A stretch of 64,000 nt of DNA from Sulfuricurvum sp. (GCF_030691015.1 NZ_JAUYFF010000019.1:164604-228603), one strand, 5' to 3'. Positions 25,756 to 36,108 are shown, counted from the first letter of the stretch. The notes: generated by a model from the sequence alone, not told the origin. Made by a program: numbers and translations.

Positions 25756-26679
25756 GTGCAAAAAACTCCCCATATCCCCGTCCTTTACCGAGAGGTGGTC
25801 GAAGCATTCTCCCCATGCAAAGAGGGGATTGTTATCGATTGCACCATGGGATACGGAGGGCACACTTCGCTGCTGCTTGAAAATAATTCTAAATTATCGT
25901 TGATAGGGATTGATCAGGATCCTACTGCTATCGCTTTTTCATCCAAACGTCTGGAACCTTTTGGAAACCGTGTCGAGATACGACGCGGACGTTTTTCCGA
26001 GGTTGCTCACGAGGCAATTACCGAAAAAGGGGAGAAGATTTGCGGTATTTTGGCCGATATAGGGGTATCTTCATTACAGCTGGATCAGCGTGAGAGGGGA
26101 TTTTCGTACGAGAGCGATACTCTCGATATGCGGATGAACCCCGATGCACCTCTGAGTGCGCGTGAGGTGGTCAATGAATATTCGCAGAGTGCGTTGGAGA
26201 CGATCTTGCGCGAATACGGCGAAGTAACGAATGCCCGAAAAGTAGCGGAGACGATTGTGCATCGTCGCCCTTTCGCTTCGGCAAAAGAGCTTTCCAACGC
26301 GATTTTTCATCTAATGCCAAAGGGTAAAAAGATCCACCCCTCGACGCTCGTGATGCAGGCGATACGGATTGAAGTGAACGATGAACTGGGCGAACTGACA
26401 CGGTTGCTTGATGCGATAGAGAGATCGACGATCAAGACGCTTCGTGTCGCGATTATTACGTTTCACTCGCTTGAAGATCGGATCGTCAAAAATCGCTTTA
26501 CCAAATGGGGGAAAAACTGTATTTGCCCCGATGATGCGATGCGTTGTACCTGCGGTAACAAAAACGCTATCGGCAAAGTGATTACGAAAAAACCGCTGAT
26601 TGCTCAGGCGGATGAGCTTCGTGCCAATTCGCGGAGCCGAAGTGCAAAATTACGAATTTTTGAAATACGAAGAGATTGA
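25756..26679 (+). CDS. rsmH: 16S rRNA (cytosine-1402-N4)-methyltransferase RsmH
   Basis: The 307-residue protein begins at a GTG with QKTPHIPVLYREVVEAF. It has the SAM motif IDCTMGYGGHTSLLL, GILADIGVSSLQLDQRERGFS and the C-terminal RANSRSRSAKLRIFE, all diagnostic of RsmH (MraW). It methylates the P-site region of 16S rRNA. No ATG in this frame lies near the start. It is followed by an ftsL-like gene, a shortened version of the mraW-ftsL order of division clusters. Confidence 0.95.
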   Translation: MQKTPHIPVLYREVVEAFSPCKEGIVIDCTMGYGGHTSLLLENNSKLSLIGIDQDPTAIAFSSKRLEPFGNRVEIRRGRFSEVAHEAITEKGEKICGILADIGVSSLQLDQRERGFSYESDTLDMRMNPDAPLSAREVVNEYSQSALETILREYGEVTNARKVAETIVHRRPFASAKELSNAIFHLMPKGKKIHPSTLVMQAIRIEVNDELGELTRLLDAIERSTIKTLRVAIITFHSLEDRIVKNRFTKWGKNCICPDDAMRCTCGNKNAIGKVITKKPLIAQADELRANSRSRSAKLRIFEIRRD

Positions 26680-26684
26680 TACTC

Positions 26685-26963
26685 ATGAGCGATAAACTCG
26701 ACATATTAGAAGAGACCCAACATATAATTAGCCCTGATGATTCTATGGGACCGCTCTTTTTGCGGAATGTTTTTGTGGGAATTTTTTTAGTGTTGGTGGT
26801 GGTATTTCCCAAAATATTTATCAATACCCAAATCTATTTTAAGAGTCGTGAAATTTCTACCCTCAGTCATGAACATGATGCCCTGCAAGAAGAGAACCGT
26901 CTCATAAAAGCAAAAGTTGAGTCTCTGAAATATAAAAGTCAGGTATTAGACACGCTTTTCTAA
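26685..26963 (+). CDS. ftsL: FtsL-like septal membrane protein
   Basis: I use the ATG at 26685, 5 bases after the rsmH stop, rather than the in-frame TTG at 26676; the product is about 92 residues. A short cytoplasmic part, one membrane helix (about 25-48) and a periplasmic coiled coil (SREISTLSHEHDALQEENRL) give the FtsL/DivIC layout. Sequence alone is too variable for certainty, but position after rsmH supports FtsL. Confidence 0.75.
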   Translation: MSDKLDILEETQHIISPDDSMGPLFLRNVFVGIFLVLVVVFPKIFINTQIYFKSREISTLSHEHDALQEENRLIKAKVESLKYKSQVLDTLF

Positions 26964-27030
26964 ACCTATCCGCTTTCTTTTATTTTTTTTCATCATTCCC
27001 CTTTTTTTATACACCTAAGAATTGAGGTGG

Positions 27031-27036
27031 TATAAT
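27031..27036 (+). promoter_or_regulatory. Candidate -10 for the DUF2018-hemA-proS gene run
   Basis: A perfect TATAAT occurs 32 bases before the ATG of the DUF2018 gene, after a T-rich tract, as in many campylobacterotal promoters that lack a clear -35. It may start a long transcript through the following haem and aminoacylation genes. Confidence 0.55.
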
Positions 27037-27067
27037 CGCCGACTTAAATTGATACTTTGGAGATACA

Positions 27068-27352
27068 ATGTATAATCTGTTTGAAGACGAAGACGATATT
27101 TTCCAAGGTTCGCCGAAAAGTAAGTTTTTAGATATCGTTTTTAACGCGAATCGCGATTTGGTTCATAATGAATTAGAACGTTTGATGACGCGGATGGCGG
27201 CAATGGAAATCTTATTACAAGAGGTTCACGGGGAAGATCGGATTGATCGTGTGATTCAGAACGCTCAGTTTGAACGCTCTGATGAGATTGATATGATGGC
27301 AAAAAATCTTTACATCATTTCGGTCGGAAACGTATTGACGCAAAACGAGTAG
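27068..27352 (+). CDS. DUF2018 (HP0242-like) protein
   Basis: The 94-residue helical protein matches the pattern of Helicobacter pylori HP0242 as I remember it: an acidic start with IFQGSPKSKFLDIVFNA, a central NELERLMTRMAAME helix and an end SVGNVLTQNE. HP0242 forms an intertwined helical dimer with a knotted topology; its role is unknown. GGAGA precedes the ATG, and the next gene begins 2 bases after the stop. Confidence 0.82.
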   Translation: MYNLFEDEDDIFQGSPKSKFLDIVFNANRDLVHNELERLMTRMAAMEILLQEVHGEDRIDRVIQNAQFERSDEIDMMAKNLYIISVGNVLTQNE

Positions 27353-27354
27353 CC

Positions 27355-27765
27355 GTGAAAAAGTTTTTTCTATTCTTGCTCCTTGGGTCGTTTTCATTTT
27401 TGGATGCGGCCGCGTGGAGAGAATCGAAAACCTTTCACCTCAAAAAAGACGAATTGGTTAAAGTCCTTGTAAAGAGCGAGGGGCAAGAGCGTCTTTTGAA
27501 CTTTCGCTGGACACTCTATGCTGATAAGGCTTTGGTGGTGCATGAGAGTTTTGATCGGTTTGTCGGTCAGCATGTTCTTTATGTCGGGCATGTCAATCAA
27601 AGCTTTCGGAAAGTACTCTTGAGTGCTAAACGAACCCAAAAAGATGTTCCCTACGTCATTGTCGTTTTTAAAAAATTCGACGAAGGGAATAATACGGCGC
27701 AAATGGATCTATTATTGATAGATAAAGAGAATCGGATCGTGTTGGATTATTTAACAAAGAAGTGA
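27355..27765 (+). CDS. Exported protein conserved before polyprenyl synthase, unknown function
   Basis: The 136-residue protein begins at a GTG with a signal peptide (MKKFFLFLLLGSFSFLDA) and has a small beta-rich mature part with no membrane helix. A putative exported protein holds the same place upstream of the polyprenyl synthase and hemA genes in Campylobacter jejuni, as far as I recall. No motif suggests activity. It is probably periplasmic. Confidence 0.65.
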   Translation: MKKFFLFLLLGSFSFLDAAAWRESKTFHLKKDELVKVLVKSEGQERLLNFRWTLYADKALVVHESFDRFVGQHVLYVGHVNQSFRKVLLSAKRTQKDVPYVIVVFKKFDEGNNTAQMDLLLIDKENRIVLDYLTKK

Positions 27766-27774
27766 TTAATAGGT

Positions 27775-28665
27775 ATGTTGAAAACTGTAGAAACTCTTAT
27801 TGCTAAACTGGTTGATGAGGTTGATTATCCTCATGCGGCAGAACTTTTTAAAACTCTCTCAGGCGGGAAGCGGCTGCGGGCAAGACTCATTTTAACTATA
27901 GCTCCCGAAGCTCCTAATGCCCCCTTGCTCGGAGCGATTGTAGAATTGATCCATGCGGCGAGTCTTTTACATGACGATGTGATCGATGAAGCACAGCTCC
28001 GTCGCGGTGTCCCCTCAGTCAATGCGACACAGGGGAGCAAAACAGCCATTATGCTCGGCGATATTCTCTACTCAAAAGCATTTAGTGAATTGACGGCATT
28101 TGATCCTGCTATTTCCCGCGCCGTTGCCGAATCGGTAACCCGTCTCTCTGTCGGAGAGATGATGGATGTCGCTATGGCGGAGAGTTTTAATACCGATCGC
28201 GATCTTTACCTCAAAATGCTCTATCTTAAAACGGCAACGTTGATTGAAGCGTGTGCTTTCAGTGCGGCTTTGCTAAGCGGAAAAGATCACGAGGCGCACG
28301 CCACGTACGGTAAGAATCTGGGATTGGCATTTCAAATCGTGGATGATATTCTCGACATTACAGCCGATGAAGCGACACTCGGGAAACCGTCACTGAATGA
28401 TTTTTCGGAGGGAAAAGTGACATTGCCGTACATCGATTTGTATGAGCGGTTGGATGAGGCGGGAAAAGAGCGTCTTGTTCAAAATCACGCCAAAGTGTTG
28501 AATGAAGAGGAAAAAGGGTGGATCCGTTCCCAAATGGATGACTATAAAATCATTGAGCACTCTTACACCTATGCAAGAGCTTTGTGCGATGAAGCGATTG
28601 AAGCCATCGGTGAAGAGACTGCACTCCGCGCTATTATTGAATCTGTAATCCAAAGAAGCCATTAA
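27775..28665 (+). CDS. Polyprenyl diphosphate synthase
   Basis: The 296-residue protein carries the first Asp-rich motif in SLLHDDVIDEAQLRRG and the second in FQIVDDILDITAD, plus GGKRLRARL at the isopentenyl diphosphate site. These define a trans-prenyltransferase, probably long-chain, making the menaquinone side chain; chain length cannot be set from sequence by eye. Its stop overlaps the hemA start by 1 base, and ubiD in the same run also belongs to quinone metabolism. Confidence 0.92.
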   Translation: MLKTVETLIAKLVDEVDYPHAAELFKTLSGGKRLRARLILTIAPEAPNAPLLGAIVELIHAASLLHDDVIDEAQLRRGVPSVNATQGSKTAIMLGDILYSKAFSELTAFDPAISRAVAESVTRLSVGEMMDVAMAESFNTDRDLYLKMLYLKTATLIEACAFSAALLSGKDHEAHATYGKNLGLAFQIVDDILDITADEATLGKPSLNDFSEGKVTLPYIDLYERLDEAGKERLVQNHAKVLNEEEKGWIRSQMDDYKIIEHSYTYARALCDEAIEAIGEETALRAIIESVIQRSH

Positions 28666-29957
28666 TGCACTATTTGATTGCTAGTTTTTCGCATAAAAAC
28701 TCAACGTTAGCGATACGGGAAAAACTTGCTTTTGTGGATGATACGGCACGACTCAATGCTATGAAAACACTGAATGCAAACAGTTGCATTAGCGAATCGA
28801 TGGTTCTCTCTACCTGCAACCGTGTTGAGATTGTGTGCAGCTGTAATGATACGGAATTAGCAATAGAAGCCGTTTTTAAACTGTTGTCACATCACTCCGG
28901 ACTGACTCCTCACGAACTCCAAGAGCGTGCCGATATTTTTGATGATGAGGGGGGAATCCACCACCTTTTCAGCGTAGCCAGTTCGCTTGATTCAATGGTT
29001 GTCGGAGAGACGCAGATTGCCGGTCAGCTTAAAGATGCCTATAAACTTTCCCAAGAGAATGGATACTCAGCTCAAAAAATCTCTCGTGCAATGAGCTATG
29101 CCTTTAAATGTGCCGCCGATGTCCGCAATGCCACGAATATCTCCTCTAAACCGGTCTCTATTGCCAGTGTCGCCGTAGCGAAAGTCAAAGAGTCGGTTGG
29201 AGATGTAAGCGGTAAAAGAGCGTTGGTGATCGGTTCGGGAGAGATGTCGGTGATTACCTGTAAGCATCTGAGTGCTCAAGGGGTGGATGTGACGGTTATG
29301 AACCGTACTTTTGAGAAGGCCGAAGCCATAGCGTTAGAGTGCAATGCTCGTGTCCGTTCTTTCGAGGAGATCGGTTATGCGATCAACGAAAATGAGTTGC
29401 TCTTTACCGCGACGGGATCCATCACTCCGATTATTACCGAGGATATGATACAACCGACGTCGTTTGATCGTTACTGGTTTGATATGGCGGTTCCGCGTGA
29501 TATCGAATGTGATGCTGCTGCTTGGTCGATTCGACTTTTTTACGTCGATGATCTCAAAGAGATTGTTTCTGAAAATATCGCTCTTCGTGAGGATGAAGCG
29601 AAACTCTCTTATGTGATCATTCGTCGCCACGTTACCTTCTTTTTTGAATGGCTTAAAACCCTCTCAGTCGAACCTTTGATCAAAAATATGTATCTCAAAG
29701 CTTCCGATGCCGCATTCCAAGAATCGACGCGGGTTCTCGAAAACGGCTATATCCCTAAAGAATATGAGCAAGCCGTGCATAAAGCAACCCTACAGGCATT
29801 AAAGCGGTTTTTGCACCCGTTTGCCGAGAGGATGCGTGATGGTTCCGATCCTATGCGTGTTGATGCCCTGATCGAATCGATGAGTTTTTTAATGAATCGG
29901 GAAGAGGGGGATGACCTCTCCCAGAACTCCTGTACCTATTACCCTAAAGGAAAATAA
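28665..29957 (+). CDS. hemA: Glutamyl-tRNA reductase
   Basis: The 430-residue protein has the catalytic Cys in [17 protein letters not shown]-type motifs ([23 protein letters not shown]) and an NADPH domain with [15 protein letters not shown] follow, then a C-terminal dimerisation helix. It makes glutamate-1-semialdehyde, the first committed step of haem synthesis by the C5 route. It overlaps proS by 1 base. Confidence 0.97.
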   Translation: MHYLIASFSHKNSTLAIREKLAFVDDTARLNAMKTLNANSCISESMVLSTCNRVEIVCSCNDTELAIEAVFKLLSHHSGLTPHELQERADIFDDEGGIHHLFSVASSLDSMVVGETQIAGQLKDAYKLSQENGYSAQKISRAMSYAFKCAADVRNATNISSKPVSIASVAVAKVKESVGDVSGKRALVIGSGEMSVITCKHLSAQGVDVTVMNRTFEKAEAIALECNARVRSFEEIGYAINENELLFTATGSITPIITEDMIQPTSFDRYWFDMAVPRDIECDAAAWSIRLFYVDDLKEIVSENIALREDEAKLSYVIIRRHVTFFFEWLKTLSVEPLIKNMYLKASDAAFQESTRVLENGYIPKEYEQAVHKATLQALKRFLHPFAERMRDGSDPMRVDALIESMSFLMNREEGDDLSQNSCTYYPKGK

Positions 29958-31660
29958 TGCGTTTTAGTAAAGCCTATATCCCCACCACCAAAGAAGCACC
30001 GAAAGATGCACAACTCCCAAGCCATATCTTCCTCTCACGTGCCGGATTTGTCACACAGGTAGCTGCTGGATTGTATAATTTCTTGCCGATGGGAAAACGG
30101 GTACTTCGTAAAATCGAAAACATTATTAATGAAGAGATGGCTGCATGTGACGCCCAAGAAGTCGATCTCAGTTTCGTCACTCCTGCCGAGTTGTGGGAAG
30201 AGAGTGGACGGATCGAGAAGTTCGGTAAAGAGCTTCTCCGCTTCCGCGATCGTAAAGAGAACCTTTTTGTTCTCGGGCCGACCCATGAAGAGATGATGGT
30301 GAACATTGTTCGTAACCGAGTTAATAGCTACAAACAACTCCCGATGAATCTTTATCAGATCAAAACGAAATTTCGTGATGAAGCGCGTCCGAGATTCGGT
30401 CTTATGCGCGGACGCGAGTTCGTGATGAAAGACGGCTACAGCTTTCACTCTTCAACCGAAGATCTGGATCGTGAGTTCGATGCTATGGAAGCGGCATATA
30501 AACGTATTTTAGAACGTTTGGGTCTTAACTTTCGTATTGTTGAAGCCGACAGCGGTGCGATCGGCGGTACGGGGTCAAAAGAGTTGATGGTACTTGCAGG
30601 AAGCGGTGAAGACACCCTTGCCGTGTGCGATACATGCGAATACGGTGCCAATGTCGAAGCGGCACGCCGAGCACCTAGAAGCACTTTTCCTGAAGCGCCG
30701 AGTGCCGATTTCGCCCGTTTTAAAACTCCTGATATCAAATCAATCGATGATTTAAGTAACTTTTTCCATGTCGATCCGTATTACACCCTCAAAGCTGTAG
30801 TTCAGCGTGCGGTTTATACTGAAGGGTCTGAATTGGTCTGTTTCTTTATTCGCGGATGCGATGAGCTTCAAGAGGTAAAAGCACGTAACAGTGTCGGAGC
30901 GATCGATTTGGTCGATGCAACCGAAGCTGAGCTTACTGAAATCGGTTTGCTTCCGGGATTTATCGGGCCGCTCGATCAAGATAAAATCCGTATCGTTATG
31001 GATAACGATACACGCGGGGCAACGACGATGATTACGGGTGCCAATGAAGCCGATTACCATTTTGTCGGAGTTGATCTCTCTGTGATGAATGAAGCCCATT
31101 TTGCTGATCTCATCAGCGTTCAAGAAGGGGACGGGTGTCCTCACTGCGGCGGTAAAATTCTCCATACCAAAGGGATTGAAGTAGGGCATATCTTCAAACT
31201 TGGGACCGTCTATTCCGCACCGCTTAAAGCGGAGTTTTTGGATGAAAACGGCCGTTCACAGCCCTTTATTATGGGAACCTACGGGATGGGTGTCAGCCGT
31301 CTTGTCGCTGCCGTGATCGAACAACACCATGATGAAAAAGGGTGTATTTGGACTCACGCAACGGCTCCATATTTGGTCAATGTTATGGTCTCAAACATCA
31401 AAGAAGAGAGCCATATGGCGTATGCCGAAGAGCTTTACGCATCTTTGCAATCTCGCGGTATCGAGGTTATGCTGGATGATCGTAAAGAGCGATTCGGATT
31501 TAAAATGTCCGATGCGGAACTGATCGGTTTTCCGTTTACCGTTATTGTCGGAAAAGAGTTGGAGAACGGCTTGGTACAGATTATGGTACGCTCTACCCGA
31601 GAGATGATTACCGTTAACGCGGCAGACGTACTGACTAAAATCGAGGAATTACGACAGTGA
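29957..31660 (+). CDS. proS: Prolyl-tRNA synthetase
   Basis: The 567-residue class II synthetase has motif 2 [21 protein letters not shown], motif 3 [14 protein letters not shown], and the bacterial-type insertion domain between them (about 225-390, YbaK-like editing domain). A C-terminal anticodon-binding domain ends the protein. It charges tRNA-Pro. The proS stop overlaps the fxsA GTG by 4 bases. Confidence 0.97.
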   Translation: MRFSKAYIPTTKEAPKDAQLPSHIFLSRAGFVTQVAAGLYNFLPMGKRVLRKIENIINEEMAACDAQEVDLSFVTPAELWEESGRIEKFGKELLRFRDRKENLFVLGPTHEEMMVNIVRNRVNSYKQLPMNLYQIKTKFRDEARPRFGLMRGREFVMKDGYSFHSSTEDLDREFDAMEAAYKRILERLGLNFRIVEADSGAIGGTGSKELMVLAGSGEDTLAVCDTCEYGANVEAARRAPRSTFPEAPSADFARFKTPDIKSIDDLSNFFHVDPYYTLKAVVQRAVYTEGSELVCFFIRGCDELQEVKARNSVGAIDLVDATEAELTEIGLLPGFIGPLDQDKIRIVMDNDTRGATTMITGANEADYHFVGVDLSVMNEAHFADLISVQEGDGCPHCGGKILHTKGIEVGHIFKLGTVYSAPLKAEFLDENGRSQPFIMGTYGMGVSRLVAAVIEQHHDEKGCIWTHATAPYLVNVMVSNIKEESHMAYAEELYASLQSRGIEVMLDDRKERFGFKMSDAELIGFPFTVIVGKELENGLVQIMVRSTREMITVNAADVLTKIEELRQ

Positions 31661-32076
31661 TCTATTTTCTGATTTACCTTTTTGCAGAAGTCTTTATCAC
31701 CATTGAGATTGCCACGCAGATGGGTGGATTAGCAACCTTCTTCGAGATTGTATTCAGTGCCTTTTTAGGAATTTTCATCTTAATGAATTTTCGTCATACG
31801 TTGAGTGAGAATCTTGACGCACTCCGTACGCGTCAAATCGATATGCAGGGATTTTCAAATCGAAATATTATGGGGCTATTGGGGGCAATTCTCCTGATTC
31901 TCCCAGGATTTTTATGTGATTTTATCGGTATTTTAATGCAATTTTCCCTTTTAGGAACACTGATCATTAACCGTTTTACGCGAAAATATCCACCACACAA
32001 CACTACCCAAACCACACGAAAGGATGACTATGTCATTGATGCCGAAATTATCGACGATACTCCTTCTCTCCGCTAG
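31657..32076 (+). CDS. fxsA: FxsA-family membrane protein
   Basis: The 139-residue protein starts with GTG and has hydrophobic segments at about 2-22, 28-48 and 72-100. Motifs ETHR-like [16 protein letters not shown] and [18 protein letters not shown] are typical of FxsA. A cytoplasmic tail holds [10 protein letters not shown]. coli FxsA counters F-phage exclusion by PifA, but the general role is unknown. The 3' end overlaps the thioredoxin-like gene by 47 bases. Confidence 0.88.
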   Translation: MIYFLIYLFAEVFITIEIATQMGGLATFFEIVFSAFLGIFILMNFRHTLSENLDALRTRQIDMQGFSNRNIMGLLGAILLILPGFLCDFIGILMQFSLLGTLIINRFTRKYPPHNTTQTTRKDDYVIDAEIIDDTPSLR

Positions 32077-32866
32077 CCTTATGGCTGCAACCGATGCTGA
32101 AGTTATTTCGTTTTTAAAAAAAGGGATTGGTAATAACCCGAATATTACCAATTTGTCAGTTGAAGTAAGCGGAAAGAAAAATCTCCCCGCAATGACTGGG
32201 TGGCAGGCTTATTTTATGAGCATTGAGGCAGATGTAAAACAAGGGAGTGATACCCGCCATATTAACCAAAATGCTACCTATTTTGTCAATGGCAATGTTA
32301 TTGCCCCTGAACTGATTAACGTAAAGAGCGGTGAGCGCTACAACGATACGGTCTCTCCTGATTTCAGTAGCGGATTTTATACAAAATCCAACCGTATCAG
32401 CGGGGAAGCTAACGCAACCCATAAAGTAGCTATTTTCTCTGATCCTCTTTGCCCGTTTTGTCGTCGTTATGTTCCCGAAGCAATCTCGTATATGGCAAAA
32501 TATCCTAAAACATTTGCCCTTTACTACTACCATTTTCCACTTGCAACTCTTCATCCTGCGGCGGTAACGTTGACAAAAGCAGCGATTGCAGCGGAGCAAA
32601 ACGGGACGGAGAATGCTGTTTTGAGTCTTTACAAAGTTGATATTAATGCGAATGAAAAAGATGACCAAAAAATTCTCAATGCTTTTAATAAAACATTCGG
32701 TACAAAAATCGACCTAAAAGACATTAGACGACCTTCTGTCATAAATCAGTTTGAATTTGACCAAAAAGTGGCACAATCGATGATGGTTGTCGGAACACCT
32801 ACCGTCTTTTTTAACGGTCAAAAAGACGCTTCAAAAAATAAATATAAAGAGATTAAGGTTAAGTAA
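32030..32866 (+). CDS. Periplasmic DsbC/DsbA-like thiol:disulfide protein
   Basis: I choose the ATG at 32030, 6 bases after AAAGGA, giving 278 residues; an ATG at 32024 is too close to that site. A signal peptide (about 1-18) is followed by an N-terminal non-catalytic domain (about 20-120). A thioredoxin fold comes next, with active site CPFC in SDPLCPFCRRYVPE and the cis-Pro loop VGTPTVFFNGQ. The two-domain layout fits disulfide isomerases of DsbC/G type. It lies inside the haem gene run and may help mature periplasmic or cytochrome proteins. The substrate is unknown. Confidence 0.85.
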   Translation: MSLMPKLSTILLLSASLMAATDAEVISFLKKGIGNNPNITNLSVEVSGKKNLPAMTGWQAYFMSIEADVKQGSDTRHINQNATYFVNGNVIAPELINVKSGERYNDTVSPDFSSGFYTKSNRISGEANATHKVAIFSDPLCPFCRRYVPEAISYMAKYPKTFALYYYHFPLATLHPAAVTLTKAAIAAEQNGTENAVLSLYKVDINANEKDDQKILNAFNKTFGTKIDLKDIRRPSVINQFEFDQKVAQSMMVVGTPTVFFNGQKDASKNKYKEIKVK

Positions 32867-32869
32867 TTT

Positions 32870-33811
32870 ATGAAAAAACTCACAATCGCAACACGCGGAA
32901 GCAAACTTGCCCTTTGGCAATCCAACCATATCAAGTCGGTTATTGAAACACAATTTCGCGACGTCGAAGTGGAACTTAAAATTATTATCACCTCCGGGGA
33001 TAAAATTTTGGATGTCCCTTTGGCAAAAATCGGGGGTAAAGGGCTATTTCTTAAAGAGATCGAAGAGTCTATGCTTCGCGGTGAGGCACAGATGGCGGTA
33101 CATTCTCTCAAAGACGTTCCTACCGTGATGCCGGAGGGGTTATTACTCTCGGCGATCACTCTGCGAGAAGATGTCCGTGATGCGATGTTGAGTGAAAAGT
33201 ACCCTGATATTATGTCGCTTCCTCAAGGAGCGATCGTCGGTACATCGTCATTGCGTCGTCGCATGCAGCTTGTGAAACAGCGTCCCGATTTAGTGATTAA
33301 AGATTTACGGGGGAATGTTGATACCCGTATTCGTAAACTCAAAGAGGGTGAGTTTGACGCGATTATCCTCGCTGCGGCAGGGATCAATCGTTTAGGATTT
33401 TCGGATTTGGTAGAGTATTTTTATCCGATTTCTCTGGATGAGATGCTTCCGGCTATGGGGCAGGGGGCACTTGGTATCGAGACAGTTAACGAGCCGTGGG
33501 TATTAGAGATCGCGTCATTCCTCGAAGATGAGAACAGCCGTATCGAGACCACCATTGAACGCGGGTTTGTCGACACGTTGCAGGGGGGATGTCAGGTTCC
33601 AATCGGTGTTAGTGCACGGGTTCAAGAAAACGGAGATGTGATTGTTCGCTCAACGCTCGGTATGCCTGATGGCTCTGAAGTGATGGGAGATGAGATTACT
33701 GTTTCTAAGCAACAAACAAAACGTGTCGGTGAAGCGATGGCGGAGCGTTTGATTGCACAAGGTGCGATGGAATTATTACAGCGCGCCGAAGCTATGGCAA
33801 ATGAGGGTTAA
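32870..33811 (+). CDS. hemC: Porphobilinogen deaminase (hydroxymethylbilane synthase)
   Basis: The 313-residue protein starts with ATRGSKLALWQ, has VHSLKDVPT and GTSSLRRRMQL. The dipyrromethane-cofactor Cys lies in LQGGCQVPIGV. It joins four porphobilinogens into hydroxymethylbilane in haem synthesis. Three bases separate it from the ubiD-like gene. Confidence 0.97.
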   Translation: MKKLTIATRGSKLALWQSNHIKSVIETQFRDVEVELKIIITSGDKILDVPLAKIGGKGLFLKEIEESMLRGEAQMAVHSLKDVPTVMPEGLLLSAITLREDVRDAMLSEKYPDIMSLPQGAIVGTSSLRRRMQLVKQRPDLVIKDLRGNVDTRIRKLKEGEFDAIILAAAGINRLGFSDLVEYFYPISLDEMLPAMGQGALGIETVNEPWVLEIASFLEDENSRIETTIERGFVDTLQGGCQVPIGVSARVQENGDVIVRSTLGMPDGSEVMGDEITVSKQQTKRVGEAMAERLIAQGAMELLQRAEAMANEG

Positions 33812-33814
33812 TCT

Positions 33815-35635
33815 GTGACATTAGAAAAAACCATTGATCTACTCCAAAGCAAAGGGGAATTGCGTATTATCGATACCCCTTTGGATATAAAACTTGAAAT
33901 TCCCCATTTAGCGTATGCTGAAGTCAAAAAACAAGATGGGGGGAAAGCACTCCTTTTTACCCATCCGATTGATAAATCGACAGGTCAAAAGTTTGATATT
34001 CCCGTTGTGATGAATCTTTTCGGCTCATTCCGCCGTACTGAACTTTTATTCGGACGCGAAGTGGAAGGGGTGGCAAGTGAGATTGAAAAACTTCTCCACA
34101 TGAAGCCCCCTCAAGGATTTAAAGAGAAAATAGGGATGCTCGGCGATCTTTTTTCAATGAAAGATATTTTCCCTAAAAAACTCAAAACGCGCGGAAGCTG
34201 CCAAGAGATCGTCCAACAGGGTGATGACGTTAATCTGTATGATTTACCGATCCTCACAACGTGGGAAGAAGACGGCGGTCCGTTTATTACAATGGGGCAG
34301 GTCTATACTCAAAGTCTTGACGGAGCGCTCGTTAATCTCGGGATGTACCGATTGCAGGTGTATGATAAAAACCATCTCGGTATGCACTGGCAGATTCATA
34401 AAGACTCATCTCACTTTTTCGATCAGTATCAACGTGCCGGCAAAAAAATGCCGGTATCGATTGCGATCGGAGGCGATCCTCTTTATACATGGTGTGCAAC
34501 GGCTCCGTTGCCGTATGGGGTTAATGAACTGCTCCTATATGGACTTATCAAAAAAGAGTCTCCAAAACTGGTTGAATCGCTCACGACACCGCTATTTATC
34601 CCTGAGGATGTCGATTTTGTCATCGAGGGGTGGGTAGACACTGAAAAGCTTCGAATAGAGGGCCCTTTTGGGGATCATACCGGCTATTACACCTTGGAAG
34701 AGCATTACCCCGAGCTGGAAGTGAGTGCGATCACTCATCGTAAAAATCCTTATTATTTGGCAACCGTAGTGGGCAAACCGCCGTTGGAAGACAAATATAT
34801 GGGATGGGCGACTGAACGAGTATTCTTGCCGTTGTTGAAAACGAATGCGGCCGATTTGATCGATTATCATATGCCGGAAAACGGAGTGTTTCATAACCTC
34901 ATTCTGGCAAAAATGAAACCGCTTTATAAAGGGCATGCAAAGCAGTTTATGCATATTTTTTGGGGTTCAGGCCAAATGAGCTTTGTCAAACATGCCCTTT
35001 TCTTCGGGGAAGATGCACCGAAGCTGACAAACTATGAAGCATTGATTACCTATGCACTGAACCGATTTATCCCTAAATGCCTTTTTATCTCTGAGGGGAT
35101 TACCGATGCACTGGATCATTCCAGTCCCGAATCGCTCGTCGGCGGCAAGCTCGGTATCGATTTTACCGCATCGTATTCACCGAGCGCACCTGAGTCAGTT
35201 GATAGCCCTGCATTGTTAGAAAAAATACGTCACCTTGTTCCTGAAGTTACCGGATTGACTCAATATATGCGTCATACCGCCAACCCGATCACTGTGATAA
35301 GTGTTGATAAAACCCGTTCGATGAAAATCTGTTTCAGTGCTTTGGATGCTCTAAAATCGTATTTACGGATTGTAATTTTTGTGGATGACGCTAAAAACGA
35401 TATTCATAACCCCTATATGCTCCTTTGGCGTGTCAGTAATAATATCGATGCGTCACGTGACTTATATGTTTCAGACCCTATAGTAGCGTTTGATGGGACG
35501 ATGAAAACGGCAGTTGACGGATATGAGCGTGAGTGGCCGGGTGATGTAGAATGTACCCCGGCTGTTATAGAGCGACTAAAAGGGCTCAACCTTTGGGATT
35601 TAGACTTGAAATTAGAGAAAAAATATCAACTTTGA
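33815..35635 (+). CDS. ubiD: UbiD-family prenylated-FMN decarboxylase
   Basis: The 606-residue protein begins at a GTG. It has the prFMN-binding region NLGMYRLQVYDKNHLGMHWQ, the IAIGGDP motif and the catalytic Glu region RIEGPFGDHTGYY. UbiD enzymes decarboxylate aromatic acids. In Campylobacterota this gene is usually assigned to late menaquinone synthesis by the futalosine route, which fits a neighbour making polyprenyl chains. It is longer than E. coli UbiD (about 497), as in relatives with an extended C-terminus. Confidence 0.9.
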   Translation: MTLEKTIDLLQSKGELRIIDTPLDIKLEIPHLAYAEVKKQDGGKALLFTHPIDKSTGQKFDIPVVMNLFGSFRRTELLFGREVEGVASEIEKLLHMKPPQGFKEKIGMLGDLFSMKDIFPKKLKTRGSCQEIVQQGDDVNLYDLPILTTWEEDGGPFITMGQVYTQSLDGALVNLGMYRLQVYDKNHLGMHWQIHKDSSHFFDQYQRAGKKMPVSIAIGGDPLYTWCATAPLPYGVNELLLYGLIKKESPKLVESLTTPLFIPEDVDFVIEGWVDTEKLRIEGPFGDHTGYYTLEEHYPELEVSAITHRKNPYYLATVVGKPPLEDKYMGWATERVFLPLLKTNAADLIDYHMPENGVFHNLILAKMKPLYKGHAKQFMHIFWGSGQMSFVKHALFFGEDAPKLTNYEALITYALNRFIPKCLFISEGITDALDHSSPESLVGGKLGIDFTASYSPSAPESVDSPALLEKIRHLVPEVTGLTQYMRHTANPITVISVDKTRSMKICFSALDALKSYLRIVIFVDDAKNDIHNPYMLLWRVSNNIDASRDLYVSDPIVAFDGTMKTAVDGYEREWPGDVECTPAVIERLKGLNLWDLDLKLEKKYQL

Positions 35636-35643
35636 TCCCCTAT

Positions 35644-35662
35644 TTCCCCTTGTTTAGGGGAA
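35644..35662 (+). terminator. Weak hairpin after ubiD
   Basis: TTCCCC, a 7-base loop and GGGGAA form a 6-bp stem 9 bases after the ubiD stop. No T-run follows, so termination here is uncertain. Confidence 0.35.
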
Positions 35663-35741
35663 TAAACTTAAGCAATTTATTAGAATTACTAATGTAATAT
35701 TAACTTAATAGATATACTATAAATAGGGAAGATCAATTCCG

Positions 35742-36077
35742 ATGCGCACCTTTTATGCTACAGTAGCAATTACACTTTTAGCCGGTTCAACCCTTCTTAA
35801 CGCGGCCACATACAAAGGTCAAAAAATTTACATTGATTCTTGTAAAGAGTGTCATGGCGGCGGTCAACAATTAGCCGGATCTAAAAAACAGCGCGTATGG
35901 GAAAAATTGATGGATAATAAAGGTGAGAAACTCGCCGATATTCATCTGAATTCCAAAAAAGCGCAGCCGTCTTGGGATTATTTCAAAGATCGCAGTTTTA
36001 CAAAAGGGGCTAAACATCTGGAAGATTTTCTGGTTGAATATGCATCCGATAGCGGCAATGTCCCTGCCTGTAACTAA
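35742..36077 (+). CDS. Small periplasmic mono-haem c-type cytochrome
   Basis: The 111-residue protein has a signal peptide (about 1-21, ending LNA) and one haem motif CKECH in YIDSCKECHGGGQQL. The distal ligand is not obvious: Met occurs only in KLMDNKG, and a His in DIHLN. A Cys lies second from the end. It is flanked by ubiD and argH with its own terminator and probably shuttles electrons in the periplasm. It resembles small cytochromes of unknown partner in Campylobacterota. Confidence 0.85.
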   Translation: MRTFYATVAITLLAGSTLLNAATYKGQKIYIDSCKECHGGGQQLAGSKKQRVWEKLMDNKGEKLADIHLNSKKAQPSWDYFKDRSFTKGAKHLEDFLVEYASDSGNVPACN

Positions 36078-36086
36078 ATAAACCCT

Positions 36087-36108
36087 TCATCCTCTGCGGG
36101 ATGATTTT
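36087..36108 (+). terminator. Rho-independent terminator after the cytochrome gene
   Basis: TCATCC, a 6-base loop and GGATGA form a 6-bp stem followed at once by TTTT and a pyrimidine-rich stretch. It lies 9 bases after the stop. Confidence 0.68.
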
